Source: Ceratobasidium sp. AG-K (Eukaryota > Basidiomycota > Agaricomycetes > Cantharellales > Ceratobasidiaceae). Taken from it: a stretch of DNA of 64,000 bases. A program made the translations under genes and the position numbers. Shown here piece by piece: positions 1 through 11,224 of the stretch (its first letter is position 1; each line of letters starts with the position of its first letter). The notes under the pieces are model-generated. The model did not search any database. It was not told the origin of the DNA and saw only the letters and a program-made list of their open reading frames with translations. Location: contig JAWNGF010000010.1 of NCBI GenBank assembly GCA_037039685.1, positions 806,001 through 870,000 on the forward strand, in the 5' to 3' direction.

Positions 1-321
1 AAATATTTAAACACACGAAATAATTAGATGCCCAATCTTCCTTAATAAGTACTTGTTCATTCCGCATGAGTCTCTCACCACCTTCGAGCGTAGTCGACTT
101 GCGCGAAAGGGTGAGACAACGTGGTCGTTGTTCACGGTAATGTTTGTCGAACTCGGCGCACAGTATTTTACCGATGTGATTGGTACCACCAAAAAATACC
201 AGATCGAATCGACGGTATCCTGAAACACGCAAACAGAGCAGACACAATCATCAGATTCCGAGGCCTAGAGCCAGTTGAATGACTCTACATGTCTTGAACT
301 TGTACAAACTACCAAAACCAT
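1..321. other. Window edge, no gene recognised
   Basis: This stretch lies 3' of INO1. The only open frame (7-228, minus) has no recognisable domain and starts inside low-information sequence. I see no tRNA, repeat or clear exon here. It probably holds the INO1 3' UTR and terminator, but no specific terminator signal can be defended. Confidence 0.4.
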
Positions 322-2016
322 TTACCAAACACGAGTCTCGAGCAACAAATCACTCTCATTAGCCAATCCCAAGCAAGCCTTCAAGAACGACTCGAGAGCC
401 TGGCGCTGGCGGTTGAGCGAGTTGACAACCTCGGTGCCGGGCTTGACAAGTGGGGCCTTGAGCATGTACGACAAGAGCGAGAGGACAGAGTACAACGGCT
501 GGAACTCGTTGTCCGAACCACGGCGATACTGGACGCGGGTCAAGAGCTCAGCGAGGATCGTCAAGTCGAGAATGAGCGGCGTGGCGAGGAGCGAGTCTTC
601 GCACGTGTTGAAGATGCCAAGCGTGTTGCGGCCGCCCATGAGAATCTCGGAATTGTACTCGTCGATGGCGCGCTTCGAGTCGCCGACGGCAGGGACGTAC
701 TTGATCACCACTAGATGGTCAGGGTGCTCGCCCTTTTTCTCGCCATTGGCGGCCGGACGGTAGAGCAGACGGTTGGCGTCGACCATGTCGTCCACGACTG
801 AGCTCTTGCTAATCTCCTTGCTCTTGAACTGGGCCTCTTGGCTGAGGTTGCGCCCGTCATTGTTACCGAGATGGTTGTACGAGGCAATCGAGAGGGGCTT
901 AATGCCGGCATTGACGAGGTATTCGGCAAGGACCGACTTGATCTTGGTCTGACCGCTCTTGAGATCGTCACCGCCAATGAACGACTTGTGCTTCTCGGCG
1001 AGCTCGATGCAGCCCGGGACAAACGTGTTCTGGGGAGCGCCGTTGATGAAAGGAGCGTCTTCGAGAATCGAAGCGACCGCAAAGACTGTACTCGGGGAGA
1101 CCTCCGAGTGCGAGTCGCGGATAGCCTTGAGGAGAGCGTCGGCAGTGTCGTTGACGCCAGGGATGATCTCGCTGTAACGCTCGGTATTGGCAGTCCAGAA
1201 GACGACGACGCGGTCGAGTCCATGCTCAGCCTTGAAGTCGCGAATGTCCTTGCGAATCTTCTCGACGTGGGCCTGCTTGTCCTCGCCGGGAATAAGGTTA
1301 TCGGCGCGCTCGGATTGGTTGGCGGCAATGAAATCGGGGTAATAGATGGAAGGAAGAGGGCGGATCTCGGCCATGTACGGGATCAACTGGCGCTGGAGGT
1401 CCCAGTCGAGGACCTGGGCACGGTCCATGGCCGCATCGAGAGGGTACGACGAGATATCCCAGCCGCCAATCACGAGATCATTGGGGTGAACCATGGGCAG
1501 AACATCCGAGACCGGGATATTGAAGTCCCGGCCGGTCTCGGGGTCCGTACCCAGGCGCATAGTCGAAGCGCGCAAGAGAGAGCCAATGTAGTTGGGCGTC
1601 ATTGGGCCTTCCTTGGTACGCCATGTAATGTTGTGACGGTTGGCGAGAATAGTAGCGGTGAGAGTCGTGCCGTTGTTTCCGCCAAGACCGACCATCATCA
1701 GGCTGCATCACACTAGCGTCAGTCACTATGCCTGACGCCGAAAAAATTGACCTTACCCAGTCTTTTGGACCTTGCGTGCAGTCTGGAACTCGTACTGCGA
1801 CACAGTAGGCTTGACACTGATGCGACCATGTTCCTTGACGACATGGGCGCCCTTGTACTCGTATTTGGCGGTAATGTGTGAGTCGGTGTAGGACGTGACA
1901 TCCGACTCGACAATCACCGGCTCGGTGCGGCGAACAGCGGTGGGGTGGATAGGAGCAGGATCGGTTGGGGTGCTGTAACCGGTTCCGTTTCCGTAGGTGG
2001 GAGTGAGGGGGGCCAT
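322..2016 (-). CDS. INO1: Inositol-3-phosphate synthase
   Basis: Converts glucose-6-phosphate to 1L-myo-inositol-3-phosphate with NAD+, the committed cytosolic step of inositol and phosphatidylinositol synthesis. Two exons: 2016-1757 and 1702-322, split by a 54-bp intron (GTAAGG...GATGCAG, 1756-1703). The splice joins KTG to [11 protein letters not shown], rebuilding the Rossmann NAD-binding glycine motif. Later family landmarks are visible: [17 protein letters not shown] ([13 protein letters not shown]), [11 protein letters not shown], the [13 protein letters not shown] stretch with catalytic lysines, [12 protein letters not shown], and [10 protein letters not shown]. The product is about 546 aa, normal for eukaryotic MIPS (about 510-550). 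The start is the ATG at 2016, after which the reading frame is open to the intron. A CACGTG hexamer 425 bp upstream is a possible bHLH site; whether an Ino2/Ino4-like circuit acts here is inference. The gene appears intact. Confidence 0.97.
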
Positions 2017-3087
2017 TGTAGTAATAAAAGTATTCGGAAAAAGGTGGATTTAGTTTTGAGCTAAGGGCGCAGGGGCCGAGTGTTTGTTGCCCTAAGAGAG
2101 AACACGTTAGAGGCGAGCTCAACACTGAGAAATGGCTAGACGTACTCTGTGCGGATTGTGTTTCGAACCTGTGGAACAAGAAATGAGCAGATGCAAGAAA
2201 CACATAGCAAAAGACATACCAAGCTGATTCGAGTACATAAACTTGAAGGTGGAACCAATCAAGTAGGAAAACTTATTGAGATTGCAAGCGATGAGCTGAG
2301 TGACGACGATGAAGTAGTGGTGGATGGGGAGAAGAGACCGCAGGGGGTGCAGCCTTTTATGGGCTCGGCGCCTTCTCTGTTTGTCCCGTGTTATTTCAAA
2401 ACAGGCACCCGCGAAATTTCCCTCGCACGATTCGGAAAAACACGTGCAATATTACTTGTAACAAACTCTATTAGGGGTTTATGAGAGCTTCTATGACCAT
2501 ACGTTTCAGCAATTCCATTTCGTTGGGGATGAGTCCGGGGCTCGGCGCCCCCCGTTTGCCGCAACGTGGCCGGGCCGATTATGTACAATGAGCCTGAACA
2601 AAACCGTATGATGCCGTGCAAATCCCAGCGAGAAGTGAGGCTCGTTGTGATCCGCGTGGCTCGGTCTGGGGAGCGCATGAATTCTTCTCGCACTTTCCAT
2701 GTTGTGCCACGTCGCCCCGACCCTGTTGCAGAGACAATCTCCGCGTGACTCGCACACACGGTGGATGAGCCGCCGGTGCCGAGGCGGCATGTGTTGTGCC
2801 GACAGATCTGGGGGAACGATAACTCGCAGAAGCGTTTTATGACAAGTTTCTGAACATCATGCCGTCAGAAGATTGACCAGGAATTGTATGCATCATGAAA
2901 GTAATGAAAATATCCAAAACGAAGCACCCCCTAAACGATGCGCTCACATTTGCTTGAATTAGCTTGCCTTCTACACCTCGCTCTCATCTCGTTTCATCAA
3001 CTTTCGAGCCCTGTAACAAATACCCTCGTTTGCCCGACCGTCTTGGACCGACTGACGTCACTCACGGTTTGCCTTTTGCCAACTTCT
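2017..3087. other. INO1 upstream intergenic region with CACGTG box
   Basis: About 1.07 kb between the start of INO1 and the 3' end of the next minus-strand gene. ORFs here (for example 2391-2759 and 2506-2790, minus) overlap each other in different frames and have no domain. A CACGTG palindrome lies at 2441-2446. This is presumably the INO1 promoter and 5' UTR; I see nothing else. Confidence 0.35.
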
Positions 3088-3460
3088 TCAAATACGTCGC
3101 GCGTTCTCGTTTGGTGAGCTCTTTCCAATTTGCGATTCGAGACATGGACTGTCACTGCGCTCAGTTTTGAATCCGTCTGAAGGAATGCACTTACCCCATC
3201 TGCATTCATCATCTACATTCCACCATCGCAGCTGAATTAGATGTGCATATACGGGGTTTGAGACTTACGACTGGTCCTAGTTTCTCCATCACGTCGTCTG
3301 CGTTTGTAAAGTCGATTGGCGCGTCCAAGGTCCCGTCTCCTCCAGGTAATGTTCCGGCGAGGTCGTCATTCGTTGTATCTTGGGCGAGGGCGGCTTGGAC
3401 GACGAGGAGTAATAACAAGGCGAGGATGAGAGGATTTGGCAGTTTCCGCCACGTTTGCAT
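3088..3460 (-). CDS. Small putative secreted protein
   Basis: Not a recognised family. The ATG at 3460 opens a typical signal peptide: basic n-region (MQTWRK), a long hydrophobic core rich in Leu (about residues 9-24) and a plausible cleavage after AALA. The mature part is acidic (QDTTNDDLAG...). A good donor (GTAAGTCTC) lies after ...MEKLGPV, and TAATTCAG at about 3237-3230 is a good acceptor. The splice continues in frame as LRWWNVDDECRWGKC and could run to a stop at 3088, or be spliced again at GGTAAGTGC. The C-terminus is therefore uncertain. A CACGTG (3517-3522) lies just upstream. The Trp/Cys-containing second exon and small size fit a secreted effector-type or cell-surface peptide, but that is inference. 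The 3461-3930 interval upstream holds no recognisable gene. Confidence 0.45.
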
Positions 3461-3929
3461 GGTGCTGGTCCAAGACGGGCGAAGACTGGTGGCTGTGCGG
3501 CGTTTTCATTCAGGGACACGTGATCGACTCCCCTCTCCCCTGGCGGCCGACCTGCCCACCTAGGTCGACACCTTTAGTACTTGCACCGCATATTACGTAT
3601 ATGCAGTTAGGCTCTATTCGCTTTTAATGCATCATAACACGGTATATGCCTATGATATACGCATGGTGCATTGATCATCCGAGCAACTCAAGAACACATT
3701 GGTTGCCTGCCTATCGAGTATAATCGTACTTTTATGAGTTATTAGGATTCAAATCGCCGAAATACCATGAAGAGTGTCTAGCACCTAGGAAACGCCGTTC
3801 TGGCGTTCAATCAGAAAAATGAGGCTTAGTTATCATGTGTGTACCATTGTGTGCGAGTGGCAAATTGCCACGCAACCCACCAGCCATCATTGATACAATT
3901 GACTACAACTTTTCTTACACACAACCTCC

Positions 3930-5048
3930 GCGGTTCCCTCTCATCAATCCACCAGTCAGGCTACTCGTTTTCCACATCGATATCATGGACCCATTGGCAC
4001 CTCCTGAAGTAATATCTCCCCTACCCACTTTCTTGCTTAACGGAGCCCATCATTGGTAAATTCCCGGCGAATATTCTATTAGTCATGTCGATGTCAATAA
4101 AGTTGAGGGTATCATCGAGAGCAATAGTTTTAGCAACGATATAAAGAACTATGATCTTGGGAATACTCATACCATCTACGTTCTTCCTTCACTTATGAAC
4201 CACTCTTGCCATGGCACTGCAGTTCGATCTCACATTGGTTCTATCCTCGTTATCCTTGCTTCCCGTGATATGAAGGAGGGGGAAGAGGTGACATGTTCCT
4301 ACATTGGCATTGGCCACCGTACTGGGGCAACCTACTGAAGCCGAGGGCCTGAACTCAAAGATGGATTGATGACTGCCGATACCAACTCTGCACTTCCGAT
4401 CGTCTCGACGGAGATAGTCGATGCCAAGAGCGTGAGCAATACGGCGCTCAGTTGGCAGAAATACGTATGCAAATGCGTCCAGAAAATATTCAGTTTGTCG
4501 CCGATACTATACGTAGCCTGGTCACAAGGATACGGTCGACCTACAGAGCAGGGAGAAAAGAGCCGATGGATACTTTAGGGCTTGCACAGCGGGTGCATGC
4601 GTTCACCAATCAGTATACAAATCCTAGTCAAGCCATTCGAGCGTACATGGATGCCTTACAGTCTCATGGCATAATTATAAAACCCATACCACCAAAGCGA
4701 GTACCTCGAAAACAGTCCGATATTCGGGGCAGCGGCTTAGTTATCGAGGCGGATGCTTTCCCTTCGCAATTCGATAGCATATTTCGGTGCATCAAAGTCA
4801 TGAAGACGATTGCTTCCTTGGAATACCATTGCGGAAAGCGCGAGGCAGCGAGCCATTGGGCTATTGCTTGCTGGTGGAGTAGGTTTACTATGTATCCTTC
4901 ACCGGGCCGACACTTACTAACCGGCTTGATGCAACCTGCAGCTCATCGACTCTTCTACGGGCCAGGGAAGCAATACCTATGGCACACGCTGTCAATCGAT
5001 GACCCATCCCAAGACAAGATTAGTGAGCTTTTGAAGAATTTTGAATAA
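3930..5048 (+). pseudogene. Decayed SET-domain protein copy (5'-truncated)
   Basis: A degenerate duplicate of the gene at 5287-8078 that starts within what is exon 4 there (DPL...P..., GAHHW) and runs to the same C-terminus (LLKNFE stop). The SET core is still readable: NYDLGNTHTIYVLPSLMNHSC, then SRDMKEGEEVTCSY. Damage includes an in-frame TAA right after GAHHW (about 4057), a TGA in TY*SRGPELK (about 4336), and a frameshift near 4360, after which the frame at 4452-5048 continues cleanly (KEPMDTLGLAQRV, KRVPRKQSDI). The TPR and N-terminal exons are absent. The long 3' frame could be taken for a gene of its own, but it is simply the C-terminal third of the family. Its tandem position next to an intact paralogue suggests local duplication. 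Confidence 0.85.
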
Positions 5049-5286
5049 CGTAGCTCGAATATGGCCTGAACGTTGATCAGCTGTCTAGTTAATAGCGGAT
5101 ATGCAGAATCGCTACGCATGCTTGCTCTGATTACAACTAAGATGGATTATGAAGAAATATTGTGTTAGCTATTTGTCACGAGGTAGATTTTGACTAGGTA
5201 GCACAAGTACGACCATAGGTGAAGTAATAATGTACTGAAGGACTCACACACACAAGCGAAATTCCATCGGAAAGCGCTATTTGACC

Positions 5287-8078
5287 ATGGACCCTGAACT
5301 GCCTTTGTTCACAAAGCTGATACACTCATCGAAAAAGGGTGATGATCATGGTGGGGGAAACAATCCTTTCGTCCCATTTATTGAAGCTATGAGCTCGCGC
5401 AATATTCGCCTTCTCAACAAAGTTCACGGAGAATTTCGAATCTGTATTGGTGAACCGTCGAGCCATCCCGACACCATATTGACAGACGCAAAGGGTGTTG
5501 CGCAAGAGGAGAAAACCCTGTCTCCTTGTGCTCCCACACTTCGTTCGAGGGAAGAAATCCTGGCAGACTACGATTTACTCTACAATTGTGGGAAAATTAG
5601 TCAGACAGGCACCTTCAAGCAAATGATAAAAATTCAACCTCCCCATTTTGCAAGATCTCCTTTGGAACTCTTGACGCCCAGTCTGTCCGAGTTTAAAACC
5701 ACTGATTCAAATGGCATAACTCTTCATGCAGTTATGATTCCGGACATGATGCTTCACAAGATCCACAAGGTGCGATTCCACATTTTGAGGCTACTGCTAG
5801 CATGTTGATCGGATTGATTCGATGAATAGGGCAATTACCTGCTCTGTCGAACCATCTCACCTGCAGGTATGACCCCACGTATACACAGAACCCCATTTCG
5901 TATTTATGACTGTAATAATCTATAGTTCGAATGGTAGCCATTCAAGTGGGGGTCGAGGACCAAGCGGGTAACGTCGTCGATCTTGCGTTGTATAACTCGC
6001 TTGATACGACGGGAGCGGATCACGATGGCATTGCCGGAATTCTACCTCTTGGACAAGTCATTCTCATTCGAGAGCCGTGGTTTAAGCTTGGGGAAACTGG
6101 AGGCAACCCCACCATACGCGTTGATACGCCAAGCGACGCTATGCTACTAGAATTCAACCATCCGAAGCTTCGGGATGCTCCAGAGTCGTGGAGGAAGAAA
6201 CCCAACCTGAATGCAGACGCGTACAGACTTTTGGGAAATGAGGCCTTCAAGAAGAATAATTTAGAGGCTGCCATACGTGCATACACCACAGGGCTTACCG
6301 TTGATCCGTCAGCCTCTTCGCTTCGACTTGGCCGCTCTCAGTGTTATTTGAAGCTGGGACGACTATCTCTTGCTCTGAATGATGCTCGGGGCTGCCTCAG
6401 AAGACGAAGCACTACCGTCGCTAGTCCGACTCAAAGCACAATATCGAACGGCCGAAATTCTTTACACAATGGATCAATTTACTCAAGCACTGGATATTCT
6501 CAAAGACGAGGCTATTGCCAAATACTCTCCCGGGGATTTGTATACACTAAGGAAGAAAGCTCAAGATAGGCTTCTTGAACAGTCCCAGGGCAACTATGAT
6601 TGGTTTGCCTTAAGTAAATTGGCTGACGAGATCAATGGAAAACACCCAATTCCAGATGTTGCAGACTACATCGGACCGGTCGAGGTTGTTCGCATGAATA
6701 ACGTTGGCGGAGGGCGTGGACTGGTCACTACGCGAGCGGTGATGGCGGGCGAGTTATTGGTAAGTTCGAGTTCGCTAATATCACTACAGACGCTAGCTCA
6801 CCTTAGCTGTACCCAAACTCGGCATTTAGATGGTTTCCAAGCCCTTTGCTTTTGCTTCTCCTCTCGAGTTTCCCGACCTTCTCAGGGCTTTAAAGTTAGA
6901 GGGAACTGGTATCGCCGAACGTGCATATCATGAAGTAGTTGGCCGAGCGGCACAACGCCTGATGGGTGACCATACACCCGCGAGCCCGTTGTTCCTCGAT
7001 TTACATCCCGGTAGCGACTACGACCCACTCCCTTCTGTTGAAACAAGCCCAAACACGCCATCATTTTTGAGCCACGGAGCTCATCATTGGATGATACACG
7101 GCGAATATCCTATAGCTGACGTTGATATCAATATGGTTGAGGGTATTATTGCGAGCAATTCCTTCAGCAACGAGATCGATGACTATGATCTCGGAAAAAC
7201 AGAGGCAATCTACTCTCTTCCTTCACTTATGAACCACTCTTGTCACGGCACTGCAATTCGGACCCACATTGGCTCAATAGTCACAATCCGCGCCTCCCGA
7301 GATATGAAGGAAGGAGAGGAGGTTACATGTTCCTACATGGGAATCGGCGAACACGTTGGCTCAACATACCTCAATCGGGCGCCCGTACTAAAGAAATGGT
7401 TCGACAGCTGTTGGTGCCTCTTGTGCCGCTCTGATCGTGATGACGGAGAAATTCGATGCCAAGAACGCGAGGAATACAACAGCCAGTTGCCATTAATCCG
7501 GACACAACGTCTACATCCGGCAAATACTCGGCTCTTCAAAGACCTAAAGATCTTGGTCTCGAACATAAAGTCCACCTACAGAAAAGGGAGAAAAGAGCCC
7601 ATGGATACTTTAGGACTTGCACAGCGGGTCCTCGCGTTCATGAGCCAGCAAAACGCGAGGGAGGCGATTCAAGAGTACATCGATGCCCTTAAATCTCATG
7701 GCATAGTGGTGAAGGCGGCTCCTCCGAAGCGGGTACCTCGAAAGCGTTCTGATATTCAAAGGAAGGCTCTAATCATTGAGACCAACTCTTTCCCTTCACA
7801 ATCCGATACGTTATACCGATGCATCAAAGTCATGAACACAATTGCCTCTTTGGAGTTCTACCACGGGAAGCCTGACAAGGCTTCCCATTGGGCTATCGCT
7901 TGCTTATGGAGTAAGTATATCGTACCGTATATTCGTAATACGGCTGCTAATTGGTGGCACATTATAATAAGCCCATGAGGCTTTCTATGGACCAGGGAAG
8001 GAATACTTGTGGCACACTCTGTCAATTGACAATCCATTGCAAAATCCATTAGGACAGCTGTTGAAGAACTTCGAATAG
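5287..8078 (+). CDS. TPR + SET domain protein (one frameshift)
   Basis: Probable SMYD/TPR-type SET protein; methyl transfer to protein lysine is the family activity, the substrate is unknown. Proposed exons: 5287-5769, 5830-5866, 5926-6759, 6830-7910, 7972-8078, all with GT/AG ends. The 37-nt second exon restores the family segment NYLLCRTISPA+VRMVAIQVGVED. A TPR unit (LLGNEAFKKNNLEAAIRAY) is followed by a GGGRGLVTTRAV SET start, LMNHSCHGTA (AdoMet/catalytic core), EGEEVTCSYMG and a post-SET CWCLLC. Exon lengths total 2542, one more than a multiple of 3. The frame breaks at a GGGG run (6388-6391) between ALNDAR and ASEDEALPSLV, where three Gs would give a continuous protein of about 846 aa. 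This could be sequencing error or a fresh null allele. The start is the ATG at 5287; an upstream TTG is not used. Two damaged paralogues lie on either side. Confidence 0.8.
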
Positions 8079-8734
8079 TGGAGCTACTGTCAGGGGTTGC
8101 GAGTTGTGATGTTTTGATTTGTCATGCTGGTGTAAATATCTGTAGTGCTATCATAAAGCCCTTAGGCTGCGGCTCAGGGACATAGGATGACACGCTACGC
8201 ATACATTCGACTAAACAACCGACAACCGCTTTACACCAGCTCATAGTGGGTCCACACGTGGTGACGAGTATCCACCAGGAATAAGTCCTAAGATCTAATC
8301 GACACCTAGACATGGAGTCTAGGATATCCAGGGGAGCACAGGCTTTGCATATGAAATAACTGGAACATTTGCATAGGGAAAGGACCTTGAAATCATGTGC
8401 TGAAGGTTGCTATTATTGCCCCTTACTTAGATTCTGAGTACTGGGTGGTACCTGCATACCAGGTGATACCGAGTATGAACCATAATCAAGTTGGCATGAA
8501 TGATCATATAATCGCCCGGAGACGATGCGCTCTATGTCCCGGTACATATCTTGAATCATGCTCACTCAGAGCAATAAGGTTCTTGGTAATAATTGCACGC
8601 CATGCTGGATGAAAGTGTACAAGCGTTGTCCTCACAATGAACACCAGGCACTGAATAAATTTGCTTTGTCAGCCGGATGAGAATACTGTGGCTGAAGATC
8701 TACCAGAGCACGCCACTACCACCCGCTCAGGTTT
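8079..8734. other. Intergenic, no gene seen
   Basis: Follows the TPR+SET gene. Short ORFs (8122-8313 minus, 8397-8612 plus) lack any domain or intron signature. CpG dinucleotides are normal here and almost vanish just to the right (from about 8735), marking the edge of the decayed repeat region. Confidence 0.4.
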
Positions 8735-8839
8735 TCAACATGTCTCCTGTTCAAACCCATTTACTGAACCTGTCTCCAGAATCAGCCATGCCTATTCCAC
8801 CTCACTTATGTGCACTTGAGAAGAAAGCCCACACAGCTT

Positions 8840-9060
8840 CAGAAGGTACATGGACAGCTTGTTGTTCACTCACTTTGTGCGCTTTATGGAAGCTTATGAT
8901 ACCCAAGGCACTTCACTCATTGATGTTGTGGGCACTGGCTATCAGCTTTGCCAGAAGGATCTTCCTGAACATTCCAATGTAATCCTGGTGCAAAACATGA
9001 TGATGGTTTTGGCAAAAAAAAGAAACCCTCCTCCTCCATCAGCAAAAAGGGTCTGGGCTT
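8840..9060 (+). pseudogene. SET paralogue 3, fragment 1 (N-terminal part)
   Basis: The frame at 8850-9062 reads HFVRFMEAYDTQGTSLIDVV and DLPEHSNVI, which aligns with FVPFIEAMSSRNIRLLNKVH and EPSSHPDTI near the N-terminus of the gene at 5287-8078. The match is weak but colinear, and the family tail lies far downstream in order. This is therefore probably the 5' remnant of a third TPR+SET gene whose remaining pieces lie at 23974-24199, 27078-27613, 28070-28100 and 28655-29690. Roughly 200 codons between this fragment and the TPR are missing. Confidence 0.5.
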
Positions 9061-9619
9061 GAAAGCACTTTAAATCACTTGAATTCCTGAGATCCTTACA
9101 AGCCAGGTCTAGATTTTAAAGTACTTCAAATCACAATGGGTGGGCTTGTGGGTGCTAGAAATCACCTCAAATCCACCCCTGGCCACCAAATCACTTTCAA
9201 TCCAAGGTCAGTCAGCAAATCACTTCAAATCTACACCCAGTCAGCAAATTGCTTCCAATCATCACAGTCCCCAAGGCTCCAGAAATGGTATATATTGCCA
9301 ACAACCATCAAACATGCATCAATTAGGCTTCTAATTAATCATTGTTATTTCAAATCGTCCAAATTTGGCAGTTTTTCATCAAAAAGTACCGCATCTGGGA
9401 AGGTATTCTGCCAATATCTTGCTTGTTTCTGACCCAAATAAGGTTAGGTTACCATATTTCGGAAGCCTGAGGTTATGCGCATCTGCTGACAAATTTTGAT
9501 CAATTTGAAATTCCAACAATAGAAGGTGATTCAGCCCCACACAGACACAGGGGCTTCAACTTTGAGCAGAAGTCCCACCTCCTCCCCTGAAGTTCCTCAC
9601 TCCACCCCTGTTCCACTTG
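9061..9619. repeat. CpG-poor stretch with degenerate AAATCAC-type repeats
   Basis: No coding frame recognised. Between about 9070 and 9250 the words AAATCACTT, AAATCACCTC and TCACTTCAAATC recur with drift every 20-40 bp, suggesting a decayed tandem or satellite-like tract. It directly abuts the 5' LTR of element A. Origin unknown. Confidence 0.4.
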
Positions 9620-10065
9620 TGTCACAACCTCTTTTTCTTTCTCTCCTTCTTCTTCTGTTTGTCTTGTGTTTGGTCTTGTTCTGTTTGCCTCAGCACATAT
9701 AGTTGTCCTTTTGTAAGCCATGACCGCAGGACATGCCTGCCTGGCCCGGACCTTTGTCTCCTAGGACTCCATGGACTTATCCCATTTCCTTTGTTCTCTC
9801 TGCGCTTCCCTTGGACTCTTGCCTTTTCTCCTTTTGTCTCCCTTTGTTGCCTGCTCTCTATTGTACATAGCCACTTTAGAAAGTATATATACCAGCGACA
9901 CCAGTCTTGCTCCCACAAGACTTGTTCTCTTGTCTATTTCCCCATCACTCATTGCATGACTCACTTAGGCCCTTGTGCCATACATTTGACCTTTGTTGTT
10001 GTCCCAACCCCCATCCTCATTGCCTGTGGAGCCTCGGCCTCCAAGGTTTGGCTAGGGTTGTGACA
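9620..10065 (+). repeat. Element A 5' LTR (446 bp)
   Basis: Starts TGTCACAACC and ends GGTTGTGACA. The TATA box TATATATA is at 9884-9891; 26 bp downstream, AAGACTTGTTCT (9917-9928) is the predicted 5' end of the transcript. Matches the 3' LTR at 23535-23973 and the reversed LTR of element C. Open frames across it (for example 9617-10063) are not genes. Confidence 0.93.
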
Positions 10066-10080
10066 CTAGAACAAGTCTTC
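10066..10080 (+). promoter_or_regulatory. Element A primer-binding site (self-priming type)
   Basis: Immediately inside the 5' LTR. AGAACAAGTCTT (10068-10079) is the exact reverse complement of AAGACTTGTTCT at 9917-9928, the predicted RNA 5' end. This is the arrangement used by Tf1/sushi-type elements, where the folded RNA 5' end primes its own minus-strand DNA in place of a tRNA. I did not recognise a tRNA-type TGG-initial site. Confidence 0.75.
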
Positions 10081-10724
10081 TTGCCTTTGTTGTGGATACA
10101 GCCTTTGTTGCTGTTGGAACCAGGTCTTTCATTACCAGGTCACCTCTGAGCATTTGCACACCCCTCACCATTGTCAGCTAACACTCCCATCTCTCCCCTG
10201 AACCATTTACATGTTGAGGCACACTGCAGCTTGCACCCATTAGCCTGTCAACAACATCCCCTATCCTCTGATATCACTGAACCGTGGCCACCTAATCAGG
10301 AAGCCCCATTCATATATTCTATTGGAACAAGGACCTCTGAGACCGTTGCACTGAACCTACCATCAACTAGGTTCCCCCTATACATTCCATCTATATCCAG
10401 GGGATATATTTTCTATCAAAACACTACTAGCCATATTTGGTCAAAGCACACCAGGAAGCGCATTTATTATAGATGTCCAACAGAAGTTGCTTGAATTCAG
10501 CAGAGTCTTACAAAGCCACAATGTCTTCTATGATGCCCTCCTTCTCTAAAGGCAAAAGCCCCATTGCACTGCCCCCACTGGAAACCCCCCTCCATCAAAC
10601 TTGCTTCTCAGAACCCCCCCCATCAAGGAAAGAAGGCAACAAGGAAGGATCAGTGGGGGATACAACCATTTGTTCCCAACTGGCCCCCTACAAAACGTTT
10701 GACACAGAATCAAGACCACTGTCT

Positions 10725-11183
10725 TGTCGTAAGCTTCTTCTTGGTGGCTCTGAGACAAGCCGCAATGGAGAGTGGAAGGCACTAAGACCTAAATGACCTC
10801 TTGAGCCGCAACACACTTAAGCGTCTGTAGGCTCTTGAGGGTAGGGGTGGTTCTAAGTGTCACTCAAAGGGAATGTTTAGACAAGACAAGACAAGCTGGG
10901 GTTACCAGGCTTGTTGGTCCTCTATATATATTCAGAAAAGAGGCCAAGTCATACAAGGTGTAGCCACACAAGTCATACATAACAGCCAGTCAGGAGTGTC
11001 CATGTGAGTCATGCTGTATGAACAGACATGACTCGTACAAAGCACAGCTGCGTTACACAATGTAACAGAATAACCACAAGAAGGTGGCAACGCGGCAAAC
11101 GGAAACGGGGAACGTAACACAAAGAGGGAAGACAGGCGGGCGCGACAACGGGCGAGTCCGATGGAGTGAGCTAGCTCACGACA
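10725..11183 (-). repeat. Element B 3' LTR (459 bp)
   Basis: In element sense it starts TGTCGTGAGC and ends CTTACGACA. Compared with the 5' LTR at 17488-17946 I count six differences, each a C/T or G/A change within a CpG. The left flank TGTCT (10720-10724) is the TSD. Confidence 0.95.
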
Positions 11184-11224
11184 TTACTCCCCCCTAAGAG
11201 TCCGTTTGGGGGACCTGAACGGAC

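Noticed and set aside
711..1716. Long ORFs overlapping INO1 in other frames (711-1328 minus, 838-1716 plus)
   Set aside because: Shadows of the GC-rich INO1 coding strand: Ser/Arg/Thr-rich or Val/Asp-rich composition, no domains, while the INO1 frame is unambiguous.
4452..5048. 198-aa ORF as an independent gene
   Set aside because: It is the C-terminal third of the SET family in a broken copy; upstream family sequence lies in another frame with stops.
9061..9300. AAATCAC repeats as a CRISPR-like or regular satellite array
   Set aside because: Spacing and sequence are irregular, with no constant spacer length; a eukaryotic genome makes CRISPR implausible.
9617..10149. Overlapping ORFs in the A LTR as genes
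   Set aside because: The same sequence recurs at 23535-23973 with TG...CA ends, TATA box and polypurine context, so it is LTR DNA.
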